DNA from: Promethearchaeota archaeon
GTDB lineage: Archaea; Asgardarchaeota; Lokiarchaeia; Sigyniarchaeales; SOKP01
Reading direction: 5' to 3'
Length of the DNA: 64,000 nucleotides
NCBI GenBank assembly: GCA_016840085.1
Contig: JAEOTA010000006.1
Coordinates: 1 to 64,000 of the forward strand
The notes below the pieces were generated by a model, which made no database searches, was not told the origin of the DNA, and saw nothing but the letters and a program-made list of their open reading frames with translations. This document shows positions 18,501-28,136 of this stretch, piece by piece (within the stretch, counting starts at the first letter, position 1; every line of letters starts with the position of its first letter). The position numbers and the translations under genes are program-made.

Positions 18501-19202
18501 ATGGCGATTGCTTTTAATGGTTGGTTGGATGGATTAACAGCAGCTGGTATCATTTTATCCTCAGCAATTTTTGGATTATTATCTCTCTATAAATCAATAA
18601 AACTAAAGGCTAAACTTCTCTCTATAGCTGGTATCCTTAGTTTTTTCGTTGGTTTCTTATGGCTTGGACCAACTACTGATTTCTTCTTAAAATTACTTAC
18701 AGATAATAATATTGATCCTGTTCAGGTTTATGTAATTCTGAGTTATATGTGGGTTGCGCCGGCACTGATTTTTGCTATGTATCTTGGCGGTGAACTTTTA
18801 GTGCCTAAGTATAAATGGTTGCTTGTAGGAATCTATTTAGCTTTAGGGGTAATTTTTGAAATGTTTCTTTGGTTTAGTCCCAATCAGTCGTTTGATCATA
18901 TTGAAGTATTAGAGGTTGATGGTTTAATTGATGCCAGTTTTAATCGAGGCCATCTAACTTTTATTATGGTTGCAATATTTTTAGTATCCGCTCTAATTGT
19001 TCTTGGGATAGGATTTGCTATAAAAGCAAAACAATCAACTGGTTTATTGAGGAAAAAATTCATATATTTATCGATTGCTAACATCATTTTTGTAGTATGT
19101 GGAGCTTTGGATTCAATACTTACTTTACCTCTGACAATAGGGCTTGTAAGACTCCTGATGATGACTTATGCACTGTGGATGTATTTAGGTCTTAAAACCT
19201 AG
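18501..19202 (+). CDS. Seven-helix membrane protein of unknown function
   Basis: The 233-residue protein has seven evenly spaced hydrophobic segments and little else. The layout resembles the 7TM sensor domains found at the N terminus of some histidine kinases, but no kinase follows. The ATG at 18501 has GGTGG upstream at suitable spacing. No homologous family was recognised. The extracytoplasmic loop between helices 4 and 5 is acidic. It is the last gene before a 780-nt stretch that holds only a weak minus-strand frame. Confidence 0.65.
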   Translation: MAIAFNGWLDGLTAAGIILSSAIFGLLSLYKSIKLKAKLLSIAGILSFFVGFLWLGPTTDFFLKLLTDNNIDPVQVYVILSYMWVAPALIFAMYLGGELLVPKYKWLLVGIYLALGVIFEMFLWFSPNQSFDHIEVLEVDGLIDASFNRGHLTFIMVAIFLVSALIVLGIGFAIKAKQSTGLLRKKFIYLSIANIIFVVCGALDSILTLPLTIGLVRLLMMTYALWMYLGLKT

Positions 19203-19280
19203 TTAATAAGAGATTTAATATTCTAAACTATTTCTTTTTTTTTAATTCAGGCTTTTTTCAATTTTTCAAGCTTACCACTA

Positions 19281-19562
19281 TTACTTATTTAGAGCCGTCA
19301 AAACTTCTTTTAAGTATAATTTCATATAAAATCTTTGATTAGTACAGAAATTTAATTTTTGATTATTGTTTAAATCAGGGTAATTAGATAAGATAGAATG
19401 GATATCATTTGAAATAGCAAGATATTCATTTTTTGTCTCGTTAAGACCAGAAATGACAGTATTAAATTCATTAGGAGGAGTTTCTCTTAAATTATCATTA
19501 TTTTTTAAAAAATTATTAACCGGATAATATTTATTATAATCTTGTAGGGAGTTAAGTAACAA
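19281..19562 (-). CDS. Possible small or remnant protein, unknown
   Basis: The frame encodes about 93 Asn-rich residues from a TTG at 19562, ending in a helix with two Tyr-Leu pairs. The same frame is open upstream to a TGA at 19734-19736 (57 more codons) but contains no ATG, GTG or TTG there. It may be a broken gene whose start was lost, or a small TTG-started protein. No family recognised. Low confidence that it is translated. Confidence 0.3.
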   Translation of the reverse strand: MLLNSLQDYNKYYPVNNFLKNNDNLRETPPNEFNTVISGLNETKNEYLAISNDIHSILSNYPDLNNNQKLNFCTNQRFYMKLYLKEVLTALNK

Positions 19563-19982
19563 GTTAGAGAAATAATCAAATGATTCTCTTGAATTGATTT
19601 GTTTAAATAATTCTGAGATAAGCTCAGAAATACCGGTTTTATTATTTGGAAAGTGAGATTTTTCAAAACTCTGATTTTTGTCTGATAAAATCTCGGAGTA
19701 ATTGTTATTTGTAAGACCTTTCGAAATTATATCTCATCTCGAAGAAATTTGAGTTTGATAAATATTGCACTGATCTTATATTTAAAAATAGAGCCTCTCC
19801 AAATTTAGTGGAGATTTTAGACATTTTTATGCAAAAATAGAGAGAATTTCAAAAAAAAAGTGAATCTTAGAATTATAATGTTTTGACGAAAATAATTATT
19901 TATTAATAGTGTGAAGAAATTATAATATATCTTTAAGTTCACTTATCTTATAAAAATAAATACAAAATTATGGAGAAATATT

Positions 19983-21383
19983 ATGGCTGAAGAAAGGAAA
20001 AGTTCCGAGTCTGAATACTCTTTAAAGAAGGCAGTATTATACAGTTTTGGTGGTTTTACAGATGTTGTTTTTCTACAATTTTTCACTTTTTTAATATTTA
20101 CATTTTACTATTCTGTAATTCAATTAAATGTTGTCTTAATAACTATTGCTTTTGTAATTTGGTCTATATGGAATGCGATTAATGATCCACTTTTAGGGGC
20201 ACTATCTGATCGAACTAGCACAAAATGGGGTCGTAGAAAACCATTTATTTTTGCCGCTATTTTTCCCCTACTCATTGTTAATGTTTTACTCTGGACTCCC
20301 CCTAGAGGGGATGTAACAGCTACTTTCATCTATTTCTTAGTCATCATTATCCTATGGGAATTATTTTACACAATGTTCTCATTGAACCAAACATCATTAT
20401 TTCCTGAAATGTTTCGAGACTTGGATCAACGAGCAAAAGCAAATACTTCAGTTCAATTCTTTCAAGTTATTTCTCTTTTAGTTGCTTTTATTTTACCGGG
20501 AATATTCATCCCTCAATATAATGATCCACAGTATTTTTCTGAATTCCGTATAGCAGCGATTGTAATTTCAATCATTTGTGGTACTACTGGACTTCTTTTT
20601 ATTAAATTTGGCATAAGAGAAAGAGTGGAATTTTCTAAGGATCCTGAAAGTGCACCCTCGTTCTTAACTGCATTAAAGTATACATTCAGAAATAAATCAT
20701 TCAGGCTGTATATTATTGGAAATTTTGCTCTTTGGTATGCATTTGGCATGTTACCAACTGTATGGCCTCTCTATGGTGATTTTGTGTTGGGTGTCCCCGA
20801 TGCTTTTGTTCAATCATTAATGCTCGGAGGGGCTTTTATTGCTGCTATGATTTTTATGTTCCCATGGCGGATTATAGTTAATAAACTTGGAGCTAAGAGC
20901 GCTTACATTTTAGCATTAATTGTTTTTATCGCAACATTGTCGCCATTTATGTTTATATCTAATTTTCTGGGTGGGTTAATCACGATGATAATTTGGGGCT
21001 TTGGACTGGCTGGTGTACTGTTTGTTAGAGACATTACAATCGCGGCTATAATTGATGAGGATGAATTAAATACTGGAATCCGAAGAGAAGCGGGGTACTA
21101 TGGTATAAATGGGTTTATAATTAAATTAACTAATGTAGTAATTTATATTACAATAGCACTTGTATTTATTGGAGTAGAATGGGCTATCTTTGACCCTACT
21201 ACAATAACTGATGCGAATATTTTTGGTTTACGTAGCTTAATGTTTATTTTTCCTACAATCTTTCTAGTACTTGGAATTATAGCAATGCTATTTTTTCCGA
21301 TCGATAAGGAAAAATATGATAAATTAACAGAGGACGCTAGAAAACTTCATTCAGAAAAAAAAGAAAAGGTTGCTCGTAACTAA
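19983..21383 (+). CDS. GPH-type (MelB-like) sugar:cation symporter
   Basis: The 466-residue protein has about twelve membrane helices. The hallmark loop after helix 2, NDPLLGALSDRTSTKWGRRKPFI (key residues ND, DR, GRRKP), is the GPH-family version of the MFS loop 2-3. Homologues import glycosides, pentosides or hexuronides with Na+ or H+. The start has GGAG 7-8 nt upstream (ATGGAGAAATATTATG). Monocistronic, flanked by unrelated genes, so the sugar is unknown. Confidence 0.82.
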   Translation: MAEERKSSESEYSLKKAVLYSFGGFTDVVFLQFFTFLIFTFYYSVIQLNVVLITIAFVIWSIWNAINDPLLGALSDRTSTKWGRRKPFIFAAIFPLLIVNVLLWTPPRGDVTATFIYFLVIIILWELFYTMFSLNQTSLFPEMFRDLDQRAKANTSVQFFQVISLLVAFILPGIFIPQYNDPQYFSEFRIAAIVISIICGTTGLLFIKFGIRERVEFSKDPESAPSFLTALKYTFRNKSFRLYIIGNFALWYAFGMLPTVWPLYGDFVLGVPDAFVQSLMLGGAFIAAMIFMFPWRIIVNKLGAKSAYILALIVFIATLSPFMFISNFLGGLITMIIWGFGLAGVLFVRDITIAAIIDEDELNTGIRREAGYYGINGFIIKLTNVVIYITIALVFIGVEWAIFDPTTITDANIFGLRSLMFIFPTIFLVLGIIAMLFFPIDKEKYDKLTEDARKLHSEKKEKVARN

Positions 21384-21452
21384 TACAATGTCTTTTTCAA
21401 GGCATTTAAAATTTGATTTTTTTATTTATATTTTTTTATAAAAAAAGTTAAA

Positions 21453-22844
21453 TCAATTATATCTTCGAAGTTTCAGATAATTTCCATAGCTCCACAAACG
21501 ATAAATGCTTTTAGCTGCTGCTTCAACTGAATTATATACCATTATCCCTTTTTTTATCATTTTAGGACGAAATTCTTGTATGGCTTCTGCTGTTTCCTTT
21601 CGTGGTGCAAATGACATATGTACACTAATTAAGTTTTTTTCTGAGTTTGGTGGTAAAGTATTAGCATAACTATTAACAACTTCATCCATATCTAATCCTT
21701 GTGAAATATACCATTCAGGACTATTAGTAATCATTATTGAAGAAATATGAGGTTCATTATTTAGAACCTTTATAGTTTTAATCATATTTTCATGACCACC
21801 ATGGGCCCCAAATTCTAAAGGGTTTGTTAAATTTGAATTTACTTCAGGAATGAATTCATTTATCATTTTTTGTGCTTTTTCTGTGATTCTTGGAACTTTT
21901 AAGCCATTTAACTCACATTCATCTGTCATCTCAACTGCTGGTCCTCCTCCACCTGTAATGATTGCTGTACCGAGATTGCTAGGAATTTTATATATTAGAC
22001 AGGTTTGGATCATTTCAATTAACTCTTTAAAGTTTCTTACAAGGATTGCACCTGTTTGATGCATCATAGCTCTCCATAATTTAATGTTACCCGCTAAACC
22101 ACCAGTATGACTCATCACTGCGCTATGTCCAGCTTCTAATTTACCACCTTTCCATATTATAACCGGTTTCTCTTTAGTTGTTTTTTTCAATAGTTGAACA
22201 AAATCATTTCCACTTCTCTTTATATTCTCAATATACATAGAAATTACTTTAGTATCTGGATCGGTTCTAAAATAATTCAAGAAATCTACTATATCAAGAT
22301 CTATTTGATTGCCAAGAGAAATTACTTTTGAAAAAAAATAACTATTCAATGGTCCAATATGGGAATGTCTCCCTGCTATTCCCCCCGATTGACTTATAAA
22401 GGTTACTGGACCATCCTTTAATGGAAGGCGATGTGTAAAGCCCAATCGCCCTTTTGGATTATAAATACCCATACAATTAGGACCAAGAATCCGGATGTGA
22501 CTTTTTTTTGCTTTCTCTAAAAGTTGTTTTTCTAGTTTATACCCTTTTTCACCAAGTTCTGAAAATCCACTAGCAAAAATATGAGCAAATAACACACCTT
22601 TTTTTCCTAATTCCTCAACAATTTGAGGTGTGATTTTAGCTGGAACAGCCACTATTCCCAGGTCAATAGGCGGATCATCTGGTAAAGAAGAAATCGAAGC
22701 ACGTACTTTGAATCCCTGAATTTCTTCTCCAGCATACTTTGGATTAACAGGATAAACTGCTCCTGCGTATTCATATTCCTTAAATGTTTCCAAGTAGTGG
22801 GATCCTCCCCAATCTCTATCCTTACTTACCCCAACTACTACCAC
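21453..22844 (-). CDS. Acyl-CoA synthetase (ADP-forming) alpha subunit-like; start unclear
   Basis: The 463-residue protein has the CoA-binding domain (VVVVGVSKDRD, then VYPVNPKY), the ligase domain with ILGPNCMGIYN, FISQSGG, and the phosphohistidine segment SHTGGLAG. This matches the alpha part of ADP-forming acetyl/acyl-CoA synthetases, which make acid, ATP and CoA from acyl-CoA in archaea. No ATP-grasp beta subunit is adjacent. The only NTG start is a GTG (22844) inside the first beta strand; the same frame stays open upstream to 22967 and encodes FNPRAVVVVG, which belongs to the fold. So the true N terminus is upstream, with a non-NTG start, or the start has been lost. Confidence 0.8.
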   Translation of the reverse strand: MVVVGVSKDRDWGGSHYLETFKEYEYAGAVYPVNPKYAGEEIQGFKVRASISSLPDDPPIDLGIVAVPAKITPQIVEELGKKGVLFAHIFASGFSELGEKGYKLEKQLLEKAKKSHIRILGPNCMGIYNPKGRLGFTHRLPLKDGPVTFISQSGGIAGRHSHIGPLNSYFFSKVISLGNQIDLDIVDFLNYFRTDPDTKVISMYIENIKRSGNDFVQLLKKTTKEKPVIIWKGGKLEAGHSAVMSHTGGLAGNIKLWRAMMHQTGAILVRNFKELIEMIQTCLIYKIPSNLGTAIITGGGGPAVEMTDECELNGLKVPRITEKAQKMINEFIPEVNSNLTNPLEFGAHGGHENMIKTIKVLNNEPHISSIMITNSPEWYISQGLDMDEVVNSYANTLPPNSEKNLISVHMSFAPRKETAEAIQEFRPKMIKKGIMVYNSVEAAAKSIYRLWSYGNYLKLRRYN

Positions 22845-23067
22845 TGCTCGTGGGTTAAATAATCGATTAAAAGGGATATTTTCTCTTTCAAAGGGGGTAT
22901 TTTTTTCTTTAATTTCTCTTTCCGATATAAAGTCAGGTTTGTGGCTCTCACATTTTGTTATATTAAATCACCAATAATTAAAAACCCTAATTTCTAGATG
23001 ATTAAATTAAGCGTACGTAAAAAATTTTTTTAATTAAAAAAGTAAAAAATAATAAAAAATTATTAAA

Positions 23068-23643
23068 TTAAAGCTTAGATCCACAATTTGGGCAAAAACT
23101 GGCTTTTACTTCTAATTTATGACCACAATAAACGCAAAAATTCTTATCTTCTGTGGGTAATGGAGCATCAAGTTTTTTAGTAGGTGGAACATACTCAGTT
23201 GCGGGTTGATATATTACTCCTTTACCTAATATGATTTGTCCAGTTTCAGAATTAAAACTATATTGTACTATTCCTTTGTTACGCAAATCTACCAATACAC
23301 GTAAAATATCTTTAGGTCTCATACCAATTTCCAAAGCAATATGTTCTAGTTTATGTGTTCCTTCGAAATTTCTTTGAGCTACAGCATTCTTTACAACTTG
23401 TTTGTATTTAATGTTCCTATAAAGTTGTTGAAACCCTCCAATAAAAATGAAAAAAGCTGGAATAAACATCCAGTAGCCCCACGCACTAAGTCCAATAAAA
23501 TCTATGTCAAGTGCTCGTAATACTAAAGATAAAATCGCAACAAAAAGGAACACACATCCACACGCAAAAGTTCCTATAGATGCTTCATAAGATTCTTTAT
23601 AATAATATCTATGCTTATATTTTTCACTACTCAATTTAATCAA
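23068..23643 (-). CDS. Membrane protein with winged helix and zinc ribbon
   Basis: The 191-residue protein has two membrane helices (about 24-46 and 54-72), a middle region resembling a winged-helix domain (KLEHIALEIGMRPKDILRVLVDLRNKG, split by family logic into recognition helix and wing) and a C-terminal zinc ribbon, CVYCGHKL then CPNCGSKL. This looks like a membrane-tethered regulator with the soluble part in the cytoplasm. The start is TTG (23643, or 23634), with AGGA just upstream. Specific role unknown. Confidence 0.65.
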   Translation of the reverse strand: MIKLSSEKYKHRYYYKESYEASIGTFACGCVFLFVAILSLVLRALDIDFIGLSAWGYWMFIPAFFIFIGGFQQLYRNIKYKQVVKNAVAQRNFEGTHKLEHIALEIGMRPKDILRVLVDLRNKGIVQYSFNSETGQIILGKGVIYQPATEYVPPTKKLDAPLPTEDKNFCVYCGHKLEVKASFCPNCGSKL

Positions 23644-23731
23644 TTCCTGTTAAAATTGTAATAAGTTATAGTATACAATTATAATTAAGTGTTTAAATTT
23701 TTTGAATAGACCAATTTTTATTAAAAAGAAA

Positions 23732-25342
23732 TTAGAATATATTAAATGCCTTTCCCATCCAATATACAACAAGATAAGAGGTAGGCACTGCCTGTCTTAA
23801 GCCATTTCCAGTTGGATTACCACCATCACCATAAAATTTGGAATGCTCCCACAGGAAACTATGGACTCCCATTTCTGAGACCGTTAACGGTTTGAGATAT
23901 AAAGAATCTTCAAAATTGATCACATCTCCAATCCAAGAAAATAAACTGCCATAAACGTTATTTTCAAAGAAATTTTTCCATTTTTCTTTATTTGACTCTG
24001 TGTCCATTTTTCTGATTTCTGGATTTAGGCTTGTTGCACGCGTGGAATTCGGTCTTACCGTTAAATTGTAATCTCTAATCCCATTGTCCCATCCTGAGGT
24101 ATTAAAGCGCCAAAGTTGGTCAAGAACATCCCATCTTATCATTTCATCATTATAATTTAGATTTTCAAATTCAGAAGGATTTGTTATTAATGTCATAAAA
24201 ACTAAATGCCCAATATTGAAAAAGGCATTGCGATGATACTTGACATATCTATAAAACTTTTGTTCAAAATTTTCAATATAGTGATATTGCAATTTTAGAT
24301 TGTCTTCAAGCAGAATTAACGCAATTTCTACATCCATTCCAAAGGCAAGTGCATAAGTATCATACGCTGTATTCTGTTTTCCTCCCATAGCCGCTTCATT
24401 CATAGACAACATTTTAGACGCTGCATAATGATATAAAGAATCATACTTTTCAGGTAAAGCTGTAGCTCCTATTCTTAGGAGAGTTAATTGCCATGCACTA
24501 CCTTCAAAGAAAGGATTAAGATCTGAACCAACTGGTTCACCTTCTCCCCCCAAAACAAGCCAGTTAGTCTTTTTAAAGCCCTCAATCATTTGTTCTGTCA
24601 ATAATGTTATTCTATTTACACACCATTTACTATCGTCATTTTCATTAGGATCAATAAATTTTAAGACACATGCAAACCCGAGGAAATATCCTGCAAGTTC
24701 ATCTCTACTTGTATGAAGCCGTACTCGCCATTTTTGATAAGGCCCTGTTCCATTGAAATGTCTTGGATGTTCTTCAAAAATCCAAGGATGATATTTACGA
24801 TTTTCAGGAGCACATACAAATCTTGCTGGCATTCCAGTATATTGAGGACCAATTCCTCCATTAGGTGCGGCTAACATATTGCTAAAAGCACTTACACATT
24901 TTTTGACCATGCGTGTGGCGTTATTCAATTCAAGTATATCCCCACTGTCTAACGCTGCTTTATATCTAAAACATTGAGATGCTAGGGTGTAACCTATTTT
25001 TAAAGCACCGTTATCTGTGCCATGCCATGTTTCAACTTCCAAATAACTACAGTTAGTAAAAGTTATATCAACACTAATATTTGTGGGCATATGAAATCTC
25101 TCCATTTGCAAATCATATGTATGAGCTAATTTATCTAAATAACTTGAATTCCCTAAGATGTCATTTAAGTTATAAAAATATTTTGTGTTTGGAGGATCCA
25201 ATTTTAAAGTAAAAGAAGCAACATTATCTAACACATATAGACAGAGACCTGCATAACTACCAAAACCAATTAATGGGATTAAAAATAGAAATGTAATAGC
25301 AGCATTTTTTTTTTTAAGATTTTTCCTCTTTCTTATCCTCAT
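23732..25342 (-). CDS. Membrane-anchored extracytoplasmic protein, toroid-like
   Basis: The 536-residue protein has a basic N terminus, one membrane helix (about 14-38), and a large soluble domain with several Asn-X-Ser/Thr sequons and cysteines, suggesting it is exported. The soluble part is helix-rich with regular Trp/Tyr residues and motifs such as NGGIGPQYTGMP and EGSAWQLTLLRIGA, resembling alpha/alpha-toroid domains (terpene-cyclase or linalool dehydratase-isomerase-like). I could not assign it to a family. It is followed, 8 nt away, by the nucleotidyltransferase, so the three minus-strand genes 23732-27200 may form an operon. Confidence 0.55.
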   Translation of the reverse strand: MRIRKRKNLKKKNAAITFLFLIPLIGFGSYAGLCLYVLDNVASFTLKLDPPNTKYFYNLNDILGNSSYLDKLAHTYDLQMERFHMPTNISVDITFTNCSYLEVETWHGTDNGALKIGYTLASQCFRYKAALDSGDILELNNATRMVKKCVSAFSNMLAAPNGGIGPQYTGMPARFVCAPENRKYHPWIFEEHPRHFNGTGPYQKWRVRLHTSRDELAGYFLGFACVLKFIDPNENDDSKWCVNRITLLTEQMIEGFKKTNWLVLGGEGEPVGSDLNPFFEGSAWQLTLLRIGATALPEKYDSLYHYAASKMLSMNEAAMGGKQNTAYDTYALAFGMDVEIALILLEDNLKLQYHYIENFEQKFYRYVKYHRNAFFNIGHLVFMTLITNPSEFENLNYNDEMIRWDVLDQLWRFNTSGWDNGIRDYNLTVRPNSTRATSLNPEIRKMDTESNKEKWKNFFENNVYGSLFSWIGDVINFEDSLYLKPLTVSEMGVHSFLWEHSKFYGDGGNPTGNGLRQAVPTSYLVVYWMGKAFNIF

Positions 25343-25350
25343 AATATTAA

Positions 25351-26100
25351 CTATGAGCTGGAACTATTTAATTCTTTTAACCAAGATGAATCTTTTTTTA
25401 ATAGTTTATAAATTTCTATATTACCAAAATCTCCTCTAAATTGATCTTTTTCCATTTTAATTACCCTGACTTTCCAATTTCTCTCTTTAATTCCAATTCT
25501 GATAGCATCTGGTATTTCAATCTCTCCTCTTTTAGAAGGTTTTAAAATTTTTAAAACATTAAAAATTTCTTTAGAAAAAATAAAAATTCCACAATTATTA
25601 TAATTGTATCCTGAGTCTTTGGGAGGTTTTTCTATAATATCTTTACAGTATAAATCATCAGAAATTACAGCAGCTCCCAAATAAGGATCGTAAGAAAAAT
25701 TCACTACCATGACGAAATTTTGGTTCTCATTTAGAAATGTTTTGTAAATATCTTTATACACCTTATAAGGCACTAATACATCTCCCCAAGTTAAAAAGAA
25801 ATGACTTTCATCAATGAATTGTTCACATAATAATAAAGCTCCGCCTGTGCCACTTAATTCTTTTTGTTCGACATACTTTATATTTATTCCCCATTTCTTA
25901 CCATCTCGAAAATAAGCTAAAATTTGTTCTTTTTGATATCCTACTACTAATATTAATTCTTTGAAGCCACTAGAAATTAACCCATTTACAATATATTCTA
26001 ATAAAGGTTTTCCATGGATAGGAAGCATCGTTTTTTGGTAAACATCAGTATAAGGTTTCAATCGTTTACCATATCCTGCACACAAAATTATAGCCTTCAA
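25351..26100 (-). CDS. Sugar-phosphate nucleotidyltransferase
   Basis: The 249-residue NTP_transferase protein starts KAIILCAGYGKRLKPYTD (GxGxRLxP) and has KTMLPIHGKPLLEY, WGDVLV (metal-binding Asp) and IIEKPPK. Single-domain proteins of this size include mannose- and heptose-1-phosphate guanylyltransferases. It starts with TTG, which overlaps the TGA stop of the upstream GHMP kinase gene (TTGA), so translation is probably coupled. Together the pair should phosphorylate a free or partly processed sugar and activate it as an NDP-sugar. Confidence 0.8.
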   Translation of the reverse strand: MKAIILCAGYGKRLKPYTDVYQKTMLPIHGKPLLEYIVNGLISSGFKELILVVGYQKEQILAYFRDGKKWGINIKYVEQKELSGTGGALLLCEQFIDESHFFLTWGDVLVPYKVYKDIYKTFLNENQNFVMVVNFSYDPYLGAAVISDDLYCKDIIEKPPKDSGYNYNNCGIFIFSKEIFNVLKILKPSKRGEIEIPDAIRIGIKERNWKVRVIKMEKDQFRGDFGNIEIYKLLKKDSSWLKELNSSSS

Positions 26101-27200
26101 TAATATTCAGCTCCATTACTAGTTTTTAGTATAAATGCCTTACCACCAGCATCTTCAATAGCATTTTTAATTTTTTCTTCCCCTCCAGGTGATAAAGCAA
26201 ATATGGTCCCACCAAATCCAGATCCATTTATTTTTCCACCTAAAGCACCAGATCTTTTGCATTTAAGCAACATATCATCAATTTTTCGAGTAGAAACTTG
26301 AATATTTTCTTTTAACTGTTTTTGATGCAAATCTAATAAATTACCTAGTGATTCATAGAATTTTAGAGTTTTTTTAGAATATTCTTCTTTTAAGAATATA
26401 TATCTATTTTGTTCAATTAATTTTTTAGCTTTAATTGTATAATTTCGATTATGAATATTTCCTAAAATTTTCTTTTGATATTCTTTTTTTAGATTAGGTA
26501 AAAAAGGTTCTATTTCTTCTAAATTTGTTGTATATTGATTAAAATTTGGCATTATTTTTTTTATTTCTTTAAATGCGTTAAGAGTCACATTTTTAACCCT
26601 AATTAAATCATCAACTGTTTTTTTCTTTTCCATGGAATTTCCCAAAACAAAACCGTTAAGTTTGACTTTATAATGGATTAAATTTGGTTTAGGTAATTTA
26701 GGTTCAAGGTAGATTAAATTACCAAAAGTAGAAGCGAAATGATCCATCATCCCGCCACCCTCTTTAAACTCTTTAACTTCTGTATTATATCCATCGAGTG
26801 CTAATTGAAATGATTTTACTTTTTTATTACTGATAATATTTAAAAAAAATAACCATACCATAACTAAAGCTGAAGAGCTAGCAACTCCCGCGTTAATGGG
26901 TATATCTCCAGTTATATTAATCTTATAACCTTTATCAAACCGTACACCTTTTCTTAAAAATTGATTATAACCACTTCTGAGATAATCTCTTTTCGATTCA
27001 TATTCTAATTTTTTCTTATTTAATTTAATTTCTGATTGTTGGCTAATATCTGACATATTGATTAGGAATTTAGATTCCAATATTCGTTCTGCTTCTAAAT
27101 ATATGTATTTTGAAATAGCCATTGCAATAACAGGAAAATTTAAATAATCCTGATGTTCTCCAAATAAGCAAATCCTGCCAGGAGCTCTTAACCGAATCAT
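26097..27200 (-). CDS. GHMP sugar kinase, galactokinase-like
   Basis: The 367-residue protein has the three GHMP motifs: N-terminal GRICLFGEHQDYL (substrate site, GEHxDY as in galactokinase), the ATP loop NAGVASSSALV, and the C-terminal GGKINGSGFGGTIFA. GEHQDY with a GGMMDHFAS segment suggests a sugar kinase producing a sugar 1-phosphate. It overlaps the downstream nucleotidyltransferase by four bases, which fits a salvage-type NDP-sugar route for glycan building. The sugar is unknown. Confidence 0.8.
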   Translation of the reverse strand: MIRLRAPGRICLFGEHQDYLNFPVIAMAISKYIYLEAERILESKFLINMSDISQQSEIKLNKKKLEYESKRDYLRSGYNQFLRKGVRFDKGYKINITGDIPINAGVASSSALVMVWLFFLNIISNKKVKSFQLALDGYNTEVKEFKEGGGMMDHFASTFGNLIYLEPKLPKPNLIHYKVKLNGFVLGNSMEKKKTVDDLIRVKNVTLNAFKEIKKIMPNFNQYTTNLEEIEPFLPNLKKEYQKKILGNIHNRNYTIKAKKLIEQNRYIFLKEEYSKKTLKFYESLGNLLDLHQKQLKENIQVSTRKIDDMLLKCKRSGALGGKINGSGFGGTIFALSPGGEEKIKNAIEDAGGKAFILKTSNGAEYY

Positions 27201-27328
27201 ATTATTGTGATTATTAATATTATTAGCGTATTACAGATGTATTATAATCACTTGTGTATTATAATTATTGATTTTGTGAATACAACTACAAGATTTTTAA
27301 CAATATTTGACAGTTACTCCTGAGCTTA

Positions 27329-28078
27329 ATGATTTGCGACGTTGTCATTATTAAAGATGGATTACCATTACTATCTAAGAATATCTCCAATTCATTTAAT
27401 ACAAAAAATTTGTTTTCTGAGGTAGATAACCTTATAATGGTAAGTGGGTTCTTTTCAGCCCTGAATTCATTTTCAGATTCATTTGAGGATTTAGGAACCA
27501 TTAGCGAATTGAAGCTTTCAAATAATAATCTTAAATTATCGTTTTTAAAAGATTCAAATATACCAGATTTAATTTATCTTGCGACCTATGATAAGAATTC
27601 TGAACTTGCAAATGTACAAAGATTTTTAAAAAAACTAGCTAACAATTTTTTAAAAGAATTTAGTATTAATCAAATTTCAAATTGGAACGGCAGATTAGAT
27701 AGTTTTAAATCATTTGAAAATGTAATTAAGCATTATATTGAAGTAGAAGACAGTAAAAAGAAAGCTCAATTCAAAAATCAGGTATATGATTGGATTAAAG
27801 GTTTCGAAAATCCAATTGATCAAATTGAAACACCTAAAACAGAATCAGAAATAGTAGATTCTGTTCCAGACTTTTATATTTATATTCCAACTATTATGAC
27901 CTCTGAAAAAGTAAATTCTAAATATTATTTAACAGGAGATACATCGTGTAAAGTGTATGAATTTATTGATGGAAAGAAAAACATTAACCAAATCGCGGAA
28001 GAATTAAATTTAAGTCAAAAAAAAGTTTATAATCTATGTAAAAGCCTATGTAAAATACAACTTATTTCATTCAAATAA
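27329..28078 (+). CDS. Longin-like domain protein with C-terminal winged helix
   Basis: Residues 1-115 have a longin/roadblock-type pattern: a first strand CDVVIIKDGLPLLSK, then a helix SEVDNLIMVSGFFSALNSFS and strands ISELKLSNNNLKLSF and DLIYLATYD. This layout is common among Asgard proteins tied to small GTPases. The C-terminal 65 residues form a winged-helix-like module (ECxVYEFIDGKKNINQIAEELNLSQKKVYNLCKSL pattern). A DNA-binding or GTPase-partner role is inference. It is monocistronic, divergent from the sugar kinase operon. Confidence 0.55.
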   Translation: MICDVVIIKDGLPLLSKNISNSFNTKNLFSEVDNLIMVSGFFSALNSFSDSFEDLGTISELKLSNNNLKLSFLKDSNIPDLIYLATYDKNSELANVQRFLKKLANNFLKEFSINQISNWNGRLDSFKSFENVIKHYIEVEDSKKKAQFKNQVYDWIKGFENPIDQIETPKTESEIVDSVPDFYIYIPTIMTSEKVNSKYYLTGDTSCKVYEFIDGKKNINQIAEELNLSQKKVYNLCKSLCKIQLISFK

Positions 28079-28136
28079 AAATTTAATACACAAATTTTTT
28101 ACCGCAAAATTTGGCTCCGTTAGTTTGTTGCATTAG

